Program-made: the position numbers and the translations under genes
From: Pseudo-nitzschia pungens
Lineage: Eukaryota > Bacillariophyta > Bacillariophyceae > Bacillariales > Bacillariaceae
Direction: 5' to 3'
Length of the DNA: 64,000 nt
NCBI GenBank assembly: GCA_037355855.1
Contig: CM074762.1
Coordinates: 5,208,001 to 5,272,000 of the forward strand
Notes under the pieces: generated by a model
Told to the model about the DNA's origin: nothing
Database searches by the model: none
The model's input: only the letters and a program-made list of their open reading frames with translations
Shown: positions 44,093 through 53,931 of the stretch, piece after piece
Layout: each line of letters starts with the position of its first letter
Position numbering within the stretch: the first letter of the stretch is position 1

Positions 44093-47000
44093 TCCCCCCT
44101 GTATTATCGACGCGTTGCTGCTGTTTGCTGCTTGCTGTGCCCCCCTGTATTATCGACGCGTTGCTCCTGCTTGCTGTCCCCCCCCTTGTATTATCGACGC
44201 GTTGCTGCTTCCCACCCTGTATTATCAACGCGTTTCTGCTTGCTGTCCCCCCTGTATTATCGACGCGTTGCTGCTGCTTGCTGTCCCCCCTGTATTTTCG
44301 ACGCGTTGCTGCTGCTCGCTGTCCCACCCCTGTATTATCGACGCGTTGCTGCTGCTTGCTGCTCGCTGTCCCACCCCTGTATTTTTGACGCGTTGCTGTT
44401 TGCTGTTTGCTGTCCCCCCTGTATTATCGACGCGTTTGTATTATCGAGACGCGTTGCTGCTGCTTGCTGTCCCCCCCCTGTATTGTCGACGCGTTCGTTG
44501 CTGCTTCTTGCTGCTTGCTGTCCCCCCCCTGTATTTTCGACGCGTTCGTTGCTGCTTGCTGCTTGCTGTCCCCCCCTGTATTGTCGACGCGTTGCTGCTT
44601 GCTGCTGCTTGCTGTCCCCCCTGTGTTATCGACGCGTTTGTATTATCGAGACGCGTTGCTGCTGCTTGCTGTCCCCCCCTGTATTATCGACGCGTTGCTG
44701 CTTGCTGCTGCTTGCTGTCCCCCCTGTATTATCGACGCGTTTGTATTATCGAGACGCGTTGCTGCTGCTTGCTGTCCCCCCCCTGTATTGTCGACGCGTT
44801 CGTTGCTGCTTGCTGCTCGCTGTCCCACCCCTGTATTTTTGACGCGTTGCTGTTTGCTGCTTGCTGTCCCCCCCCTGTATTTTCGACGCGTTCGTTGCTG
44901 CTTGCTGCTTGCTGTCCCCCCTGTATTGTCGACGCGTTCGTTGCTGCTTGCTGCTTGCTGTCCCCCCCTGTATTATCGACGCGTTGCTGCTTGCTGCTGC
45001 TTGCTGTTCCCCCCCTGTATTATCGACGCGTTTGTATTATCGAGACGCGTTGCTGCTGCTTGCTGTCCCCCCCCTGTATTGTCGACGCGTTCGTTGCTGC
45101 TTGCTGCTCGCTGTCCCACCCCTGTATTTTTGACGCGTTGCTGTTTGCTGCTTGCTGTCCCCCCCTGTATTTTCGACGCGTTCGTTGCTGCTTGCTGCTT
45201 GCTGTCCCCCCTGTATTGTCGACGCGTTCGTTGCTGCTTGCTGCTTGCTGTCCCCCCCTGTATTATCGACGCGTTGCTGCTTGCTGCTGCTTGCTGTCCC
45301 CCCTGTATTATCGACGCGTTTGTATTATCGAGACGCGTTGCTGCTGCTTGCTGTCCCCCCCCTGTATTGTCGACGCGTTCGTTGCTGCTTGCTGCTCGCT
45401 GTCCCACCCCTGTATTTTTGACGCGTTGCTGTTTGCTGCTTGCTGTCCCCCCCCTGTATTTTCGACGCGTTCGTTGCTGCTTGCTGCTTGCTGTCCCCCC
45501 TGTATTGTCGACGCGTTCGTTGCTGCTTGCTGCTTGCTGTCCCCCCCTGTATTATCGACGCGTTGCTGCTTGCTGCTGCTTGCTGTTCCCCCCCTGTATT
45601 ATCGACGCGTTTGTATTATCGAGACGCGTTGCTGCTGCTTGCTGTCCCCCCCCTGTATTGTCGACGCGTTCGTTGCTGCTTGCTGCTCGCTGTCCCACCC
45701 CTGTATTTTTGACGCGTTGCTGTTTGCTGCTTGCTGTCCCCCCCTGTATTTTCGACGCGTTCGTTGCTGCTTGCTGCTTGCTGTCCCCCCTGTATTGTCG
45801 ACGCGTTCGTTGCTGCTTGCTGCTTGCTGTCCCCCCCTGTATTATCGACGCGTTGCTGCTTGCTGCTGCTTGCTGTTCCCCCCCTGTATTATCGACGCGT
45901 TTGTATTATCGAGACGCGTTGCTGCTGCTTGCTGTCCCCCCCCTGTATTGTCGACGCGTTCGTTGCTGCTTGCTGCTCGCTGTCCCACCCCTGTATTTTT
46001 GACGCGTTGCTGTTTGCTGCTTGCTGTCCCCCCCTGTATTTTCGACGCGTTCGTTGCTGCTTGCTGCTTGCTGTCCCCCCTGTATTGTCGACGCGTTCGT
46101 TGCTGCTTGCTGCTTGCTGTCCCCCCCTGTATTATCGACGCGTTGCTGCTTGCTGCTGCTTGCTGTCCCCCCTGTATTATCGACGCGTTTGTATTATCGA
46201 GACGCGTTGCTGCTGCTTGCTGTCCCCCCCCTGTATTGTCGACGCGTTCGTTGCTGCTTGCTGCTCGCTGTCCCACCCCTGTATTTTTGACGCGTTGCTG
46301 TTTGCTGCTTGCTGTCCCCCCCCTGTATTTTCGACGCGTTCGTTGCTGCTTGCTGCTTGCTGTCCCCCCTGTATTGTCGACGCGTTCGTTGCTGCTTGCT
46401 GCTTGCTGTCCCCCCCTGTATTATCGACGCGTTGCTGCTTGCTGCTGCTTGCTGTTCCCCCCCTGTATTATCGACGCGTTTGTATTATCGAGACGCGTTG
46501 CTGCTGCTTGCTGTCCCCCCCCTGTATTGTCGACGCGTTCGTTGCTGCTTGCTGCTCGCTGTCCCACCCCTGTATTTTTGACGCGTTGCTGTTTGCTGCT
46601 TGCTGTCCCCCCCTGTATTTTCGACGCGTTCGTTGCTGCTTGCTGCTTGCTGTCCCCCCTGTATTGTCGACGCGTTCGTTGCTGCTTGCTGCTTGCTGTC
46701 CCCCCCTGTATTATCGACGCGTTGCTGCTTGCTGCTGCTTGCTGTCCCCCCTGTATTATCGACGCGTTTGTATTATCGAGACGCGTTGCTGCTGCTTGCT
46801 GTCCCCCCCCTGTATTGTCGACGCGTTCGTTGCTGCTTGCTGCTCGCTGTCCCACCCCTGTATTTTTGACGCGTTGCTGTTTGCTGCTTGCTGTCCCCCC
46901 CCTGTATTTTCGACGCGTTCGTTGCTGCTTGCTGCTTGCTGTCCCCCCCCTGTATTTTCGACGCGTTCGTTGCTGCTTGCTGCTTGCTGTCCCCCCTGTA

Positions 47001-47470
47001 TTGTCGACGCGTTCGTTGCTGCTTGCTGCTTGCTGTCCCCCCCTGTATTATCGACGCGTTGCTGCTTGCTGCTGCTTGCTGTCCCCCTGTATAAATTTCT
47101 TTTTCGACATAAATCCCTCTACAATTTGTACTGGAAAATCGAATTTTTTGATTGCCTCGTTCACTCATCACCTCTATCTGCTTGCTGCTTCTTGCTGTCC
47201 CCCCTGTATTATCGACGCGTTGCTGCTGCTTGCTGTCCCCCCTGTATTATCGACGCGTTGCTGCTGCTTGTTGCTGCTTGCTGTCCCCCCTGTATTATCG
47301 ACGCGTTGCTGCTTGCTGTCCCCCCTCGTACTATCGACGCGTTGCTGCTGCTTGATGCGTGCTGACCCCCCCCTGTATTATCGACGCGTTGCTGCTGCTT
47401 CTTGCTGTCCCCCCCTGGATTATCGACGCGTTTGTATTATCGACGCGTTGCTGTTTGTATTATCGTGAGG
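44093..47470. repeat. Large GTATTATCGACGCGTTGCTGCTTGCTGTCCCCC array with 290-bp higher-order repeat
   Basis: Monomers of about 40-58 bp share TGTATT-TCGACGCGTT, CTGCTTGCTG and a run of 5-8 C. From about 44826 to 46900, six monomer variants recur in fixed order as a 290-bp higher-order unit: TTTTTGACG; TTTTCGACG; TTGTCGACG; TTATCGACG; a TTATCGACG...TTATCGAGACG double; TTGTCGACG with CTCGCTGTCCCA. At least seven copies start near 44828, 45119, 45409, 45698, 45988, 46277, 46568 and 46857. Alternate copies differ in C-run length and a GTT/GTC change, giving a 579-bp superunit. A unique 95-bp stretch (47095-47190) interrupts the array near its right end. Frames lacking stops extend for kilobases but are a by-product. 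Confidence 0.95.
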
Positions 47471-47852
47471 TATGGATAGAAGTTGTTGCGGCGGTGTTCG
47501 TTTCGGCAAGGGAGGGGGGGATTTGTGGTCCATTCTGTGTCATTGTCAGTCCATACTGTGATGGTGTGTGTCGGACCAAAGGGAGGGTGACTTCGGCTTT
47601 CGCAGAAGAAATAAAATCCATAAGATCGTTCTTAACATAATAAGTTCGGCAATCACTGTTGGAATAGAGATGCCTGGAGAGGCCTTGAGATACATATCGG
47701 TAGGTGTGAAAGTGGCTCGATTCTTGTTTGTATCCCTTGAAGGATTTTGATTTTCTTCTTCTTCCGGAGGCAATGCAGTTGCGACATTGGAATGTCTTGG
47801 GTATTCTGGGCTCATTGGCAAAGTGCCTTGGGTCGGAGGAAGCTTTCGGCAT
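47460..47852 (-). CDS. Short hypothetical protein with possible zinc-binding motif, perhaps a transposon gene fragment
   Basis: 130 residues with CRNC near the start and GLSRHLYSNSDC about 45 residues later, giving a possible C2HC zinc site. The protein ends at the border of the large repeat array. The remainder, FISSAKAEVTLPLVRHTPSQ and on, shows no motif. Its place just inside the right inverted repeat suggests the 5' end of a gene from the element, with the body replaced by repeats. This is inference; it may also be a chance frame. Confidence 0.3.
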   Translation of the reverse strand: MPKASSDPRHFANEPRIPKTFQCRNCIASGRRRKSKSFKGYKQESSHFHTYRYVSQGLSRHLYSNSDCRTYYVKNDLMDFISSAKAEVTLPLVRHTPSQYGLTMTQNGPQIPPSLAETNTAATTSIHTSR

Positions 47853-48226
47853 GGTGGTGTGTGTTTTTGTGATGCGATTCCGGTATGTGATGTGACACCA
47901 CTGAAAAAAAAAGTTGACAAAGGTGCGTGACGAAACACTTTTGTGTGATTGAAGTAAATTGGATTAAAAATTATTTGTTGTGTTGAGTCAAGTGTGTCAA
48001 ATGTGTAAAATGGAATGAAAATGTGAAGAGGGACTGAATGTCAGGGTCTAGAACAGAACATTTCCGTCGACACGTTGGGGGAGTTGAGAAAAGGGAGAAA
48101 TGTGGTTGAGAATAATGGAAAAAAGTGGAGAATAATGGAAAAAAGGTTGTGAAATAAAAAATTGGGGTCGCGTTTTTTTTAGACAAGTCGCGATTGGGTC
48201 GCGATCCGGTCGCGATTGGTCGCGAT

Positions 48227-48251
48227 GGGTCGCGAACCAGTTTTCGGACGT
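48227..48251. repeat. Right 25-bp terminal inverted repeat with TCGCGA subterminal copies
   Basis: Exact reverse complement of 39968-39992. The preceding 45 bp carry GTCGCGAT four times. Confidence 0.93.
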
Positions 48252-48468
48252 ACTGCTGCTACTACATTCACCACCACCAGCTGCGCCAGTAGTATCATGG
48301 TCCGAACCCATTGCTGTAGTAGTAGTAGTAGTAGTAGGGCACCATCAGTCTGTCCTTTCTGTAGCAGAACCAATGGATCATCGCATGCATAATGCTACTA
48401 TGAAATGCTTTTAAAATCAGGAAGTAGCAAAATATTGTTGAAGACATGGTAGTAAGAAGTTTCTCTCT

Positions 48469-49227
48469 GGACCTTCCGGAACTGAAAATATTTTCGCGCG
48501 GATGACTACTGGAGATGCACCCGCTGCGGGCACACTGACACGCTGCGTGGTCATGGACCATATCCCGTGGTCGTGGACCATATCCCCTCTTTTGGGCCCC
48601 CCAAGTAAACTTACAGTTTTTTAGCAAGAAAAATGCGAGTTCGGGGGCACCAAAAAACTTGCACTTTCACCTCCAGTAAAAAACACGTATTTTAAACCAA
48701 AAAACACGTATATAACACCAAAAAAGTGCGAGTTTTCATAGAAAAATGCGAGTTATGATAGAAAAATGCGAGTTTTCATTGGAAAGTGCAAGTTTTTTGT
48801 TGAAAATTTGATGGAATTCAGTCCCGGGAAGCTGAAAATGCTGGCGCGAGTTTTTAAACTTGAGTTTTTAGCGAAAAATTTTGATTGATCTAAGATATAC
48901 GCCTCTACCATAATAACAAAAAAAGAATTTAAAAGATTATTCACAGAAGTGCGAGTAAACTTGCACTTTTTTCTCGTCCGTTGAGCCAAACTTGCACTTT
49001 TGCCCCTCCAAAAAACAACGTGTTGGAGTCACGAGTAGAAACTTGCATTTTTGCGATCGAAAAAAGTGCAAGTTTTTCACCCCTAAAATTAACAAAGCAA
49101 AAGGGGGGGATTGTTTCTACTGGTACGGCAAGGCAATTTTGCGTGTCTACTGTTATGCTCCATGCCAGTGAAAATTGACTGCAGGCGCGCAATCCGCGCA
49201 CAAATAATATTTTGTTCCGGAAGGTCC
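48469..49227. mobile_element. 759-bp inverted-repeat element (MITE-like)
   Basis: The left end GGACCTTCCGGAAC...TTTTCGCGCGGAT (48469-48503) and the reverse complement of the right end (about 49192-49227) match over about 35 bases with a few changes; the outer 14 bases are identical. The interior is full of paired words, GTGCGAGTTTT/AAAAACTTGCAC, on both strands, so the element could fold on itself. No coding potential and no clear target duplication. Confidence 0.7.
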
Positions 49228-51877
49228 TGTTACATTTTGCATTTTGTCTGGTTCTTTAAGAAACATTTCAGTACTACTAGTACTAGTAGTACATCAATTG
49301 TCCAATCTGTTGGAAGAGCACATCACCAGTAGAAATAAAAAAGTCAATCATGGAGATATGCTGACTTGTTCCTTCATCATCTCACCACCAGGATCAAGAG
49401 AACTCAGGATGGAAACTTTTCTTGCTTTGATGTTCTTTATGCCTGGTGTATATGAATAATATTGTTTATGTGGCAAGTCCTGTTTTTGAATGATCCCAGT
49501 ACTACTACTAATACTAGTAGGTTTGGGTTTAGTAGGACTAGGTCTGCCAGCTTGTTACAAATGAAACAATGCTACCACTTATACTCCAGGCCTGTATCTT
49601 GTAGCACTCTTTGTTCAAGAATGAAGACAAAAAGTCTTGGTATGCAAGGCAAACATGTAGCATTGAATATGGGTTCGTCATTTTGCTAAAATCCCTGCCT
49701 TTGTTCAGGACAAAGTAGCAGTTTAAATTGATCATTCGTGGTTTTGATGCAAAGGATGATCATGTGAAAGAAGCATTGCTCAAGAAACATTCCTTATTCT
49801 AATGGTTTCTTCATAATTCTGATACTCCAACAATGACTAAGTTAGTCATAATATATATACTAGTGCATGATTGTGATAGTCTGAGGGTTCATCATGCTGG
49901 CTGGTGAAAAAAGGAACAGGACTTTCTTTTGAGAGATTCTATGGGGGTGCTACGGAGCACGACAGTCAGAGCATCACAAGTGCATGCTGGTGCATGCCAG
50001 TTTTCTGTTTCTTCTATATATGGAAAAGGAAGTGCAATAGTGGAATTTGTTGTTATGACCTAGTGGTGGAACTTGTCCCATTTGATCCGCGCAATTTTAC
50101 TCGTTAATTTAACAAAATCTCCTTCCACTCCACCAACAAAAAGAACAGTACCTGTGTAAGGCTTTGGTTTTGGGGGATATGGGATTTTTTCAAAATTGGC
50201 AGGGTGGCTTAACAATGACATTTTTTTTGCTGGGAGGAGCTCTTGAAAAAGGTTTTCATGGGGTGCTTGTGTATGTTTGTGTGCTTCTTGCTGTACTGGA
50301 TGCCATGGGCAAACTTGACTCTCCAAACTCAAATCAATAATGAGTCATTCAGAAAACAACGAAGCTGCTGAGCTAACTCTTTTCTTTCTCCTCAAAAGGA
50401 AAACACCATCATGCCCTCCAAACACGATCAATCTTATGTACTACCTCTAGGGAAGTACTAGATACACTGCTGGTGTATCCAACTCTATGCAATAGACAAT
50501 GGACAGTATGTCTTGTAGACTCACCATTTGTCAGCACCCCGTGCACCGCTGTTGCTGTTGCTGTTATTTGCGTCCCACACAGAGTCATTATTGCTGACCA
50601 GCAATATCAATACATTAGTACAGTAGTACTAGTACTACTACTAGTACTAGTACTACCAGCTGGTGGCAATATCTGCGGCAATGATACAGCAGCAGCTAAG
50701 AAGCTTCTTTGGGAAGCAACAAATAACAACAGTGGAGAAGACTTCACGCCATTGTTTCTTGTTGCATTACAATAAGAGTGATGTAATTGACTTGGGATTG
50801 GTCATAACAATAGTACGGTCGTAGTACTAGTCGTACTCCTCGTAGCACGTCCAATGGAATGCTACTAGGAAGAGAGGTTCTTCGTGATTTACTATTGACT
50901 ACACGTACCGAACAGTACGGGTCGTCCTAGTAGTATTCGTACCGTACATACCGGTACTAACCTCAGATCGATACAGAGAGCACATTGTGAACACGTGTGT
51001 GAGTAAGATTTACGAATATGAATCTCTAAGGTGATACTGATAGTAACTATGGCGGGGCTATTGTTACAGTCATAGAACATTATGTTATTACTACCGGTAC
51101 GGTGACTAAAGGTTTACTGTAGTAAAAATTTAATTATGGCGAAATTATGGGTATTTTTTTGTTGGCATTAAAATCACAAAAGGATTGAAAGCCAGAATGA
51201 ATGGAATTCGAAGGTCTTCCAATATCAGACGGTAATTAAACTACGGTAGTTTTTCTTCTCTCATCTCCTTACCTATTTCATATTAAAGCCTTCGCTTTAT
51301 TAGTCCTTTCAGATCGGAATTGACATGAAAAGCTTATATTGCCCCATTCAGGAACATCTATTCCCCTTTCATTGCACTACTTGTAATCGTTGTACTTAGT
51401 CCAAAATACGAAGCACGAAGTACAATTATTTTTACATTATTCCGTTAAACCGGTTTAGAATCATCCGAAGATAAGGAAAAGAAAATCTAGCTCTTTTTGT
51501 CAAGATTGCGCGTCACAGATTCAACACACCGATTTTATTTTGTTCTTCGCTCATCAAACATATACTACGTATATACCAGGGACGTACCGGTGCGTACTGC
51601 CACGTACCGGGACTTTCGAAGATTGTTTTTCTGATGAAAAATTGAGAAGCAGATGTCACATTCGTTCGTCAAATAGATCTCGTGTCAATACGTTTTTGTA
51701 GATGTACAATGTATACCCGAATGGTCTGTAGAATTTTCTATTTGCAGAAATTCTGTGAGTTTTCCCCGAACCAACCTTTGCCATTTTGACGAAGCGGCAA
51801 TCCAAACACAATCAAGATAATATCTGTTTCCATTTTGTACATTCATCCCCCCCCTTCAAATTGCTTAGTGATAAAAG
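49228..51877. other. Intergenic region upstream of the O-methyltransferase
   Basis: No gene could be supported. There are ACTAGTACTAGTAGTAC clusters at 49270-49292, 49498-49520, 50625-50655 and 50810-50835. Short frames at 49462-49689 and 50060-50332 look like decayed coding sequence but match nothing recognisable. 51130-51850 is AT-rich and featureless. Confidence 0.5.
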
Positions 51878-53359
51878 ATGGATTTGAAAGCCATGAGTTC
51901 GTTGAAATTAGCCTTGATCGTTGGACCGGTGAGTTGACAACCTGGTTTAGGAACGTTCTTGGACAATGTGATGATGAAAGGAACGAGCAACAGAGCGAAT
52001 CAACCATGCGACACATCCCTATGATTTGGTTTCATTGTCTCGAATGTCGATTCTTCCCCCTCACGTTTTGTTCAAAATGATGTATCCCACCGCTTGACGT
52101 CGCTACCCGACTGTACGACTCTCGACCAGGTGCTCGTCATCGTTGCGGTGACCCTAACCGAAATGGGTTCGGTGACTCCTCCTTTTACGCCCCCGAACAG
52201 CACCACCGCGTTGATTCCACCTTGGTCCGCCTTCAAGATTGGGTGCAAGCTCCACGAATTCTTTAGCTTCATGGCCTTTGCCACCCAGCCACCGGAAGCC
52301 TACGTCATCGACATGAGCACCGCCTACTTTAAGTCCGAAGTTACCTACGCGTTGGCCTACCACAAAGTTTTTGACGCCCTCGAAGCCGAGAACTCGGCGT
52401 CCTGTGAAAAGCTCGCGGAGAGCCTCGAACTGCAGGCGTTTGTTCTCTGCAAATACATGGACGCCGGAAAGAACTTTCACCTCCTGGCGCAAGACGAATC
52501 GACGAAGGAATTCTCGTTGACGCCCCACGGAAAACTCTTGACCGTCGACGGCGGACAGCGAGATTTTCTCCTCTTCCTCAATCGATCGTCGAAGAATGCC
52601 TGGAGGGCTGCCGGAATCCAATTGATGAAGGAAGGTGGCGGCGAGACCAAGAAGGGTGGCTGGGAAATTCACTACGGGGAACCCGTTTGGGAATATTTAT
52701 CCCGTATTCCGGAAGAGGAGGCCGAATTCGGTCGAGCCATGGCGGCGTTCTCGGACGCTCCGAGTGGGGCAATGATTTCGGACTGGAAGCCACCCTCGGA
52801 CGATGCTCTCGTCTGCGACATTGGTGGAGGAATGGGACTGCTACTGGGTGAAATCATGCTCCACTATCCAAAAATGAAGGGGATCGTCTTTGACCAACCG
52901 GATGTTGCGGAACGCGCCCAGAAGCATTTTGACTCGCTCGGACTCGCCGATCGAGGCAGTACCCTCGGTGGTAGCTTCTTCGAAGAGTTTCCGGAACAGC
53001 TCGCGGAATGCGACGCGTACACCATGCGATTTATCCTCCACGACTGGGGCGACGAGGAAAGCGTCAAGATTCTCCAAAACATTCGGGCCATTGCCTCCAA
53101 GACGGAAAAGAAAAAGGTCGTGGTGATCGTGGACCATATCTTGGACACTGGAGCTCCCGCCTTCCTCGAAGCGGCCAAGTCCATGATGTCCATCAACATG
53201 ATCAGTTCCAACCCCTACGGAGCCAAGGAGCGCACCATCCCCGAAAACATCGAATTGTTCCGAGAAGCGGGATACAGCAAGCTGGAACTCAACGGACGCA
53301 CCGAAACCAAGTTTATCCCCATGAGATCGATCATTTCGGCCCTTCAGGTCGAAATCTAG
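51878..53359 (+). CDS. Plant-type SAM-dependent O-methyltransferase (Methyltransf_2/COMT-ASMT family)
   Basis: Two-exon model: exon 1 is 51878-51928, exon 2 is 52130-53359. The donor CCG/GTGAGT and acceptor GACCAG/GTG are in phase 0, giving 426 residues. The join creates one hydrophobic segment, MSSLKLALIVGP then VLVIVAVTL, a likely signal peptide or anchor. If that exon is wrong, the first ATG in exon 2 is 52163 (398 residues). A dimerisation/winged-helix region comes first (AYFKSEVTYALAYHKVFDAL...). The SAM-binding motif is VCDIGGGMGLLLGEI, followed by KGIVFDQPDV, and the catalytic-His motif is MRFILHDWGDEESVKIL. Substrate cannot be read from sequence. The same fold includes caffeate and N-acetylserotonin O-methyltransferases and the DSYB-type S-methyltransferases of DMSP synthesis, and the latter is worth testing in a marine alga. 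Confidence 0.85.
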
Positions 53360-53931
53360 GAAGATAGTGATCTCGGGTGTTAAAACGGACGGAATGATGG
53401 GCAGTTAGAGAGACTCCAACTCGATTGGAAATGCTTGCAATCATCTGTATGAAGTTGCATATTATATTATTCTCGTTTAATTTGTGAATAGTAATGGTGA
53501 GCGAAAATATTAATGTATTACGAATGAATGCACATTGTACATTTGATTCTTTCTCGGCGATGTGACTCCTACTGTGTATGGCCGCCTGAATCATTCCGTG
53601 GATACTTTCAGCATCCATTCATCTGCGAAGCCCAGTGAGGTCGTCCAAACGAAATGAAATGGAACACAGGTCTTCCATAGATTACTATAATCTCTTAGTA
53701 TTTTTGGACGTACAGCATTTCTATCCACTACGCAGTCAGGACACGTACAGTAGTTCTTGTACGCATTCAGCGTGGAGCAGTACATGGCAGTGTAGTAGTA
53801 GTAGTAGTAAGTTGCAATAAGAATCCCATTCTGCCTTGTTCCGAAGTGTGCATTTGCTGTTCTTGCTCGGCTTTGCTGGACGAGTTGTTCTATTATTTAC
53901 TACTGTATGAAACTATTCCTGTATACGGTAC
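53360..53931. other. Intergenic region, convergent 3' ends
   Basis: Contains a short TAG repeat (53792-53808). No gene recognised. Confidence 0.5.

Larger units (their letters stand above)
39968..48251. mobile_element. 8.3-kb inverted-repeat-bounded, satellite-filled element (candidate non-autonomous DNA transposon)
   Basis: Perfect 25-bp inverted repeats (ACGTCCGAAAACTGGTTCGC plus GACCC) form both ends: 39968-39992 and 48227-48251. Immediately outside, both flanks read ACT (39965-39967 and 48252-48254), a candidate 3-bp target duplication, although ACT is common here. Just inside both ends, TCGCGA is repeated: four or more copies at 48187-48235, and at 40017, 40069, 40094 and 40308 on the left. 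That resembles subterminal transposase-binding repeats. The interior is almost wholly tandem repeats plus one short reading frame (47460-47852). No transposase was found. Confidence 0.65.

Noticed and set aside
44001..47468. 1155-codon open frame, Cys/Leu/Arg-rich
   Set aside because: Entirely within a tandem array whose other frames are also open; no unique sequence or start context.
49462..50332. Several short frames resembling decayed coding sequence
   Set aside because: No recognisable protein family and multiple stops; could be old transposon debris but not supportable.
52094..52162. Extended start of the O-methyltransferase
   Set aside because: The frame begins with TTG, not a usable nuclear start; ATG at 52163 or the spliced model from 51878 fits better.
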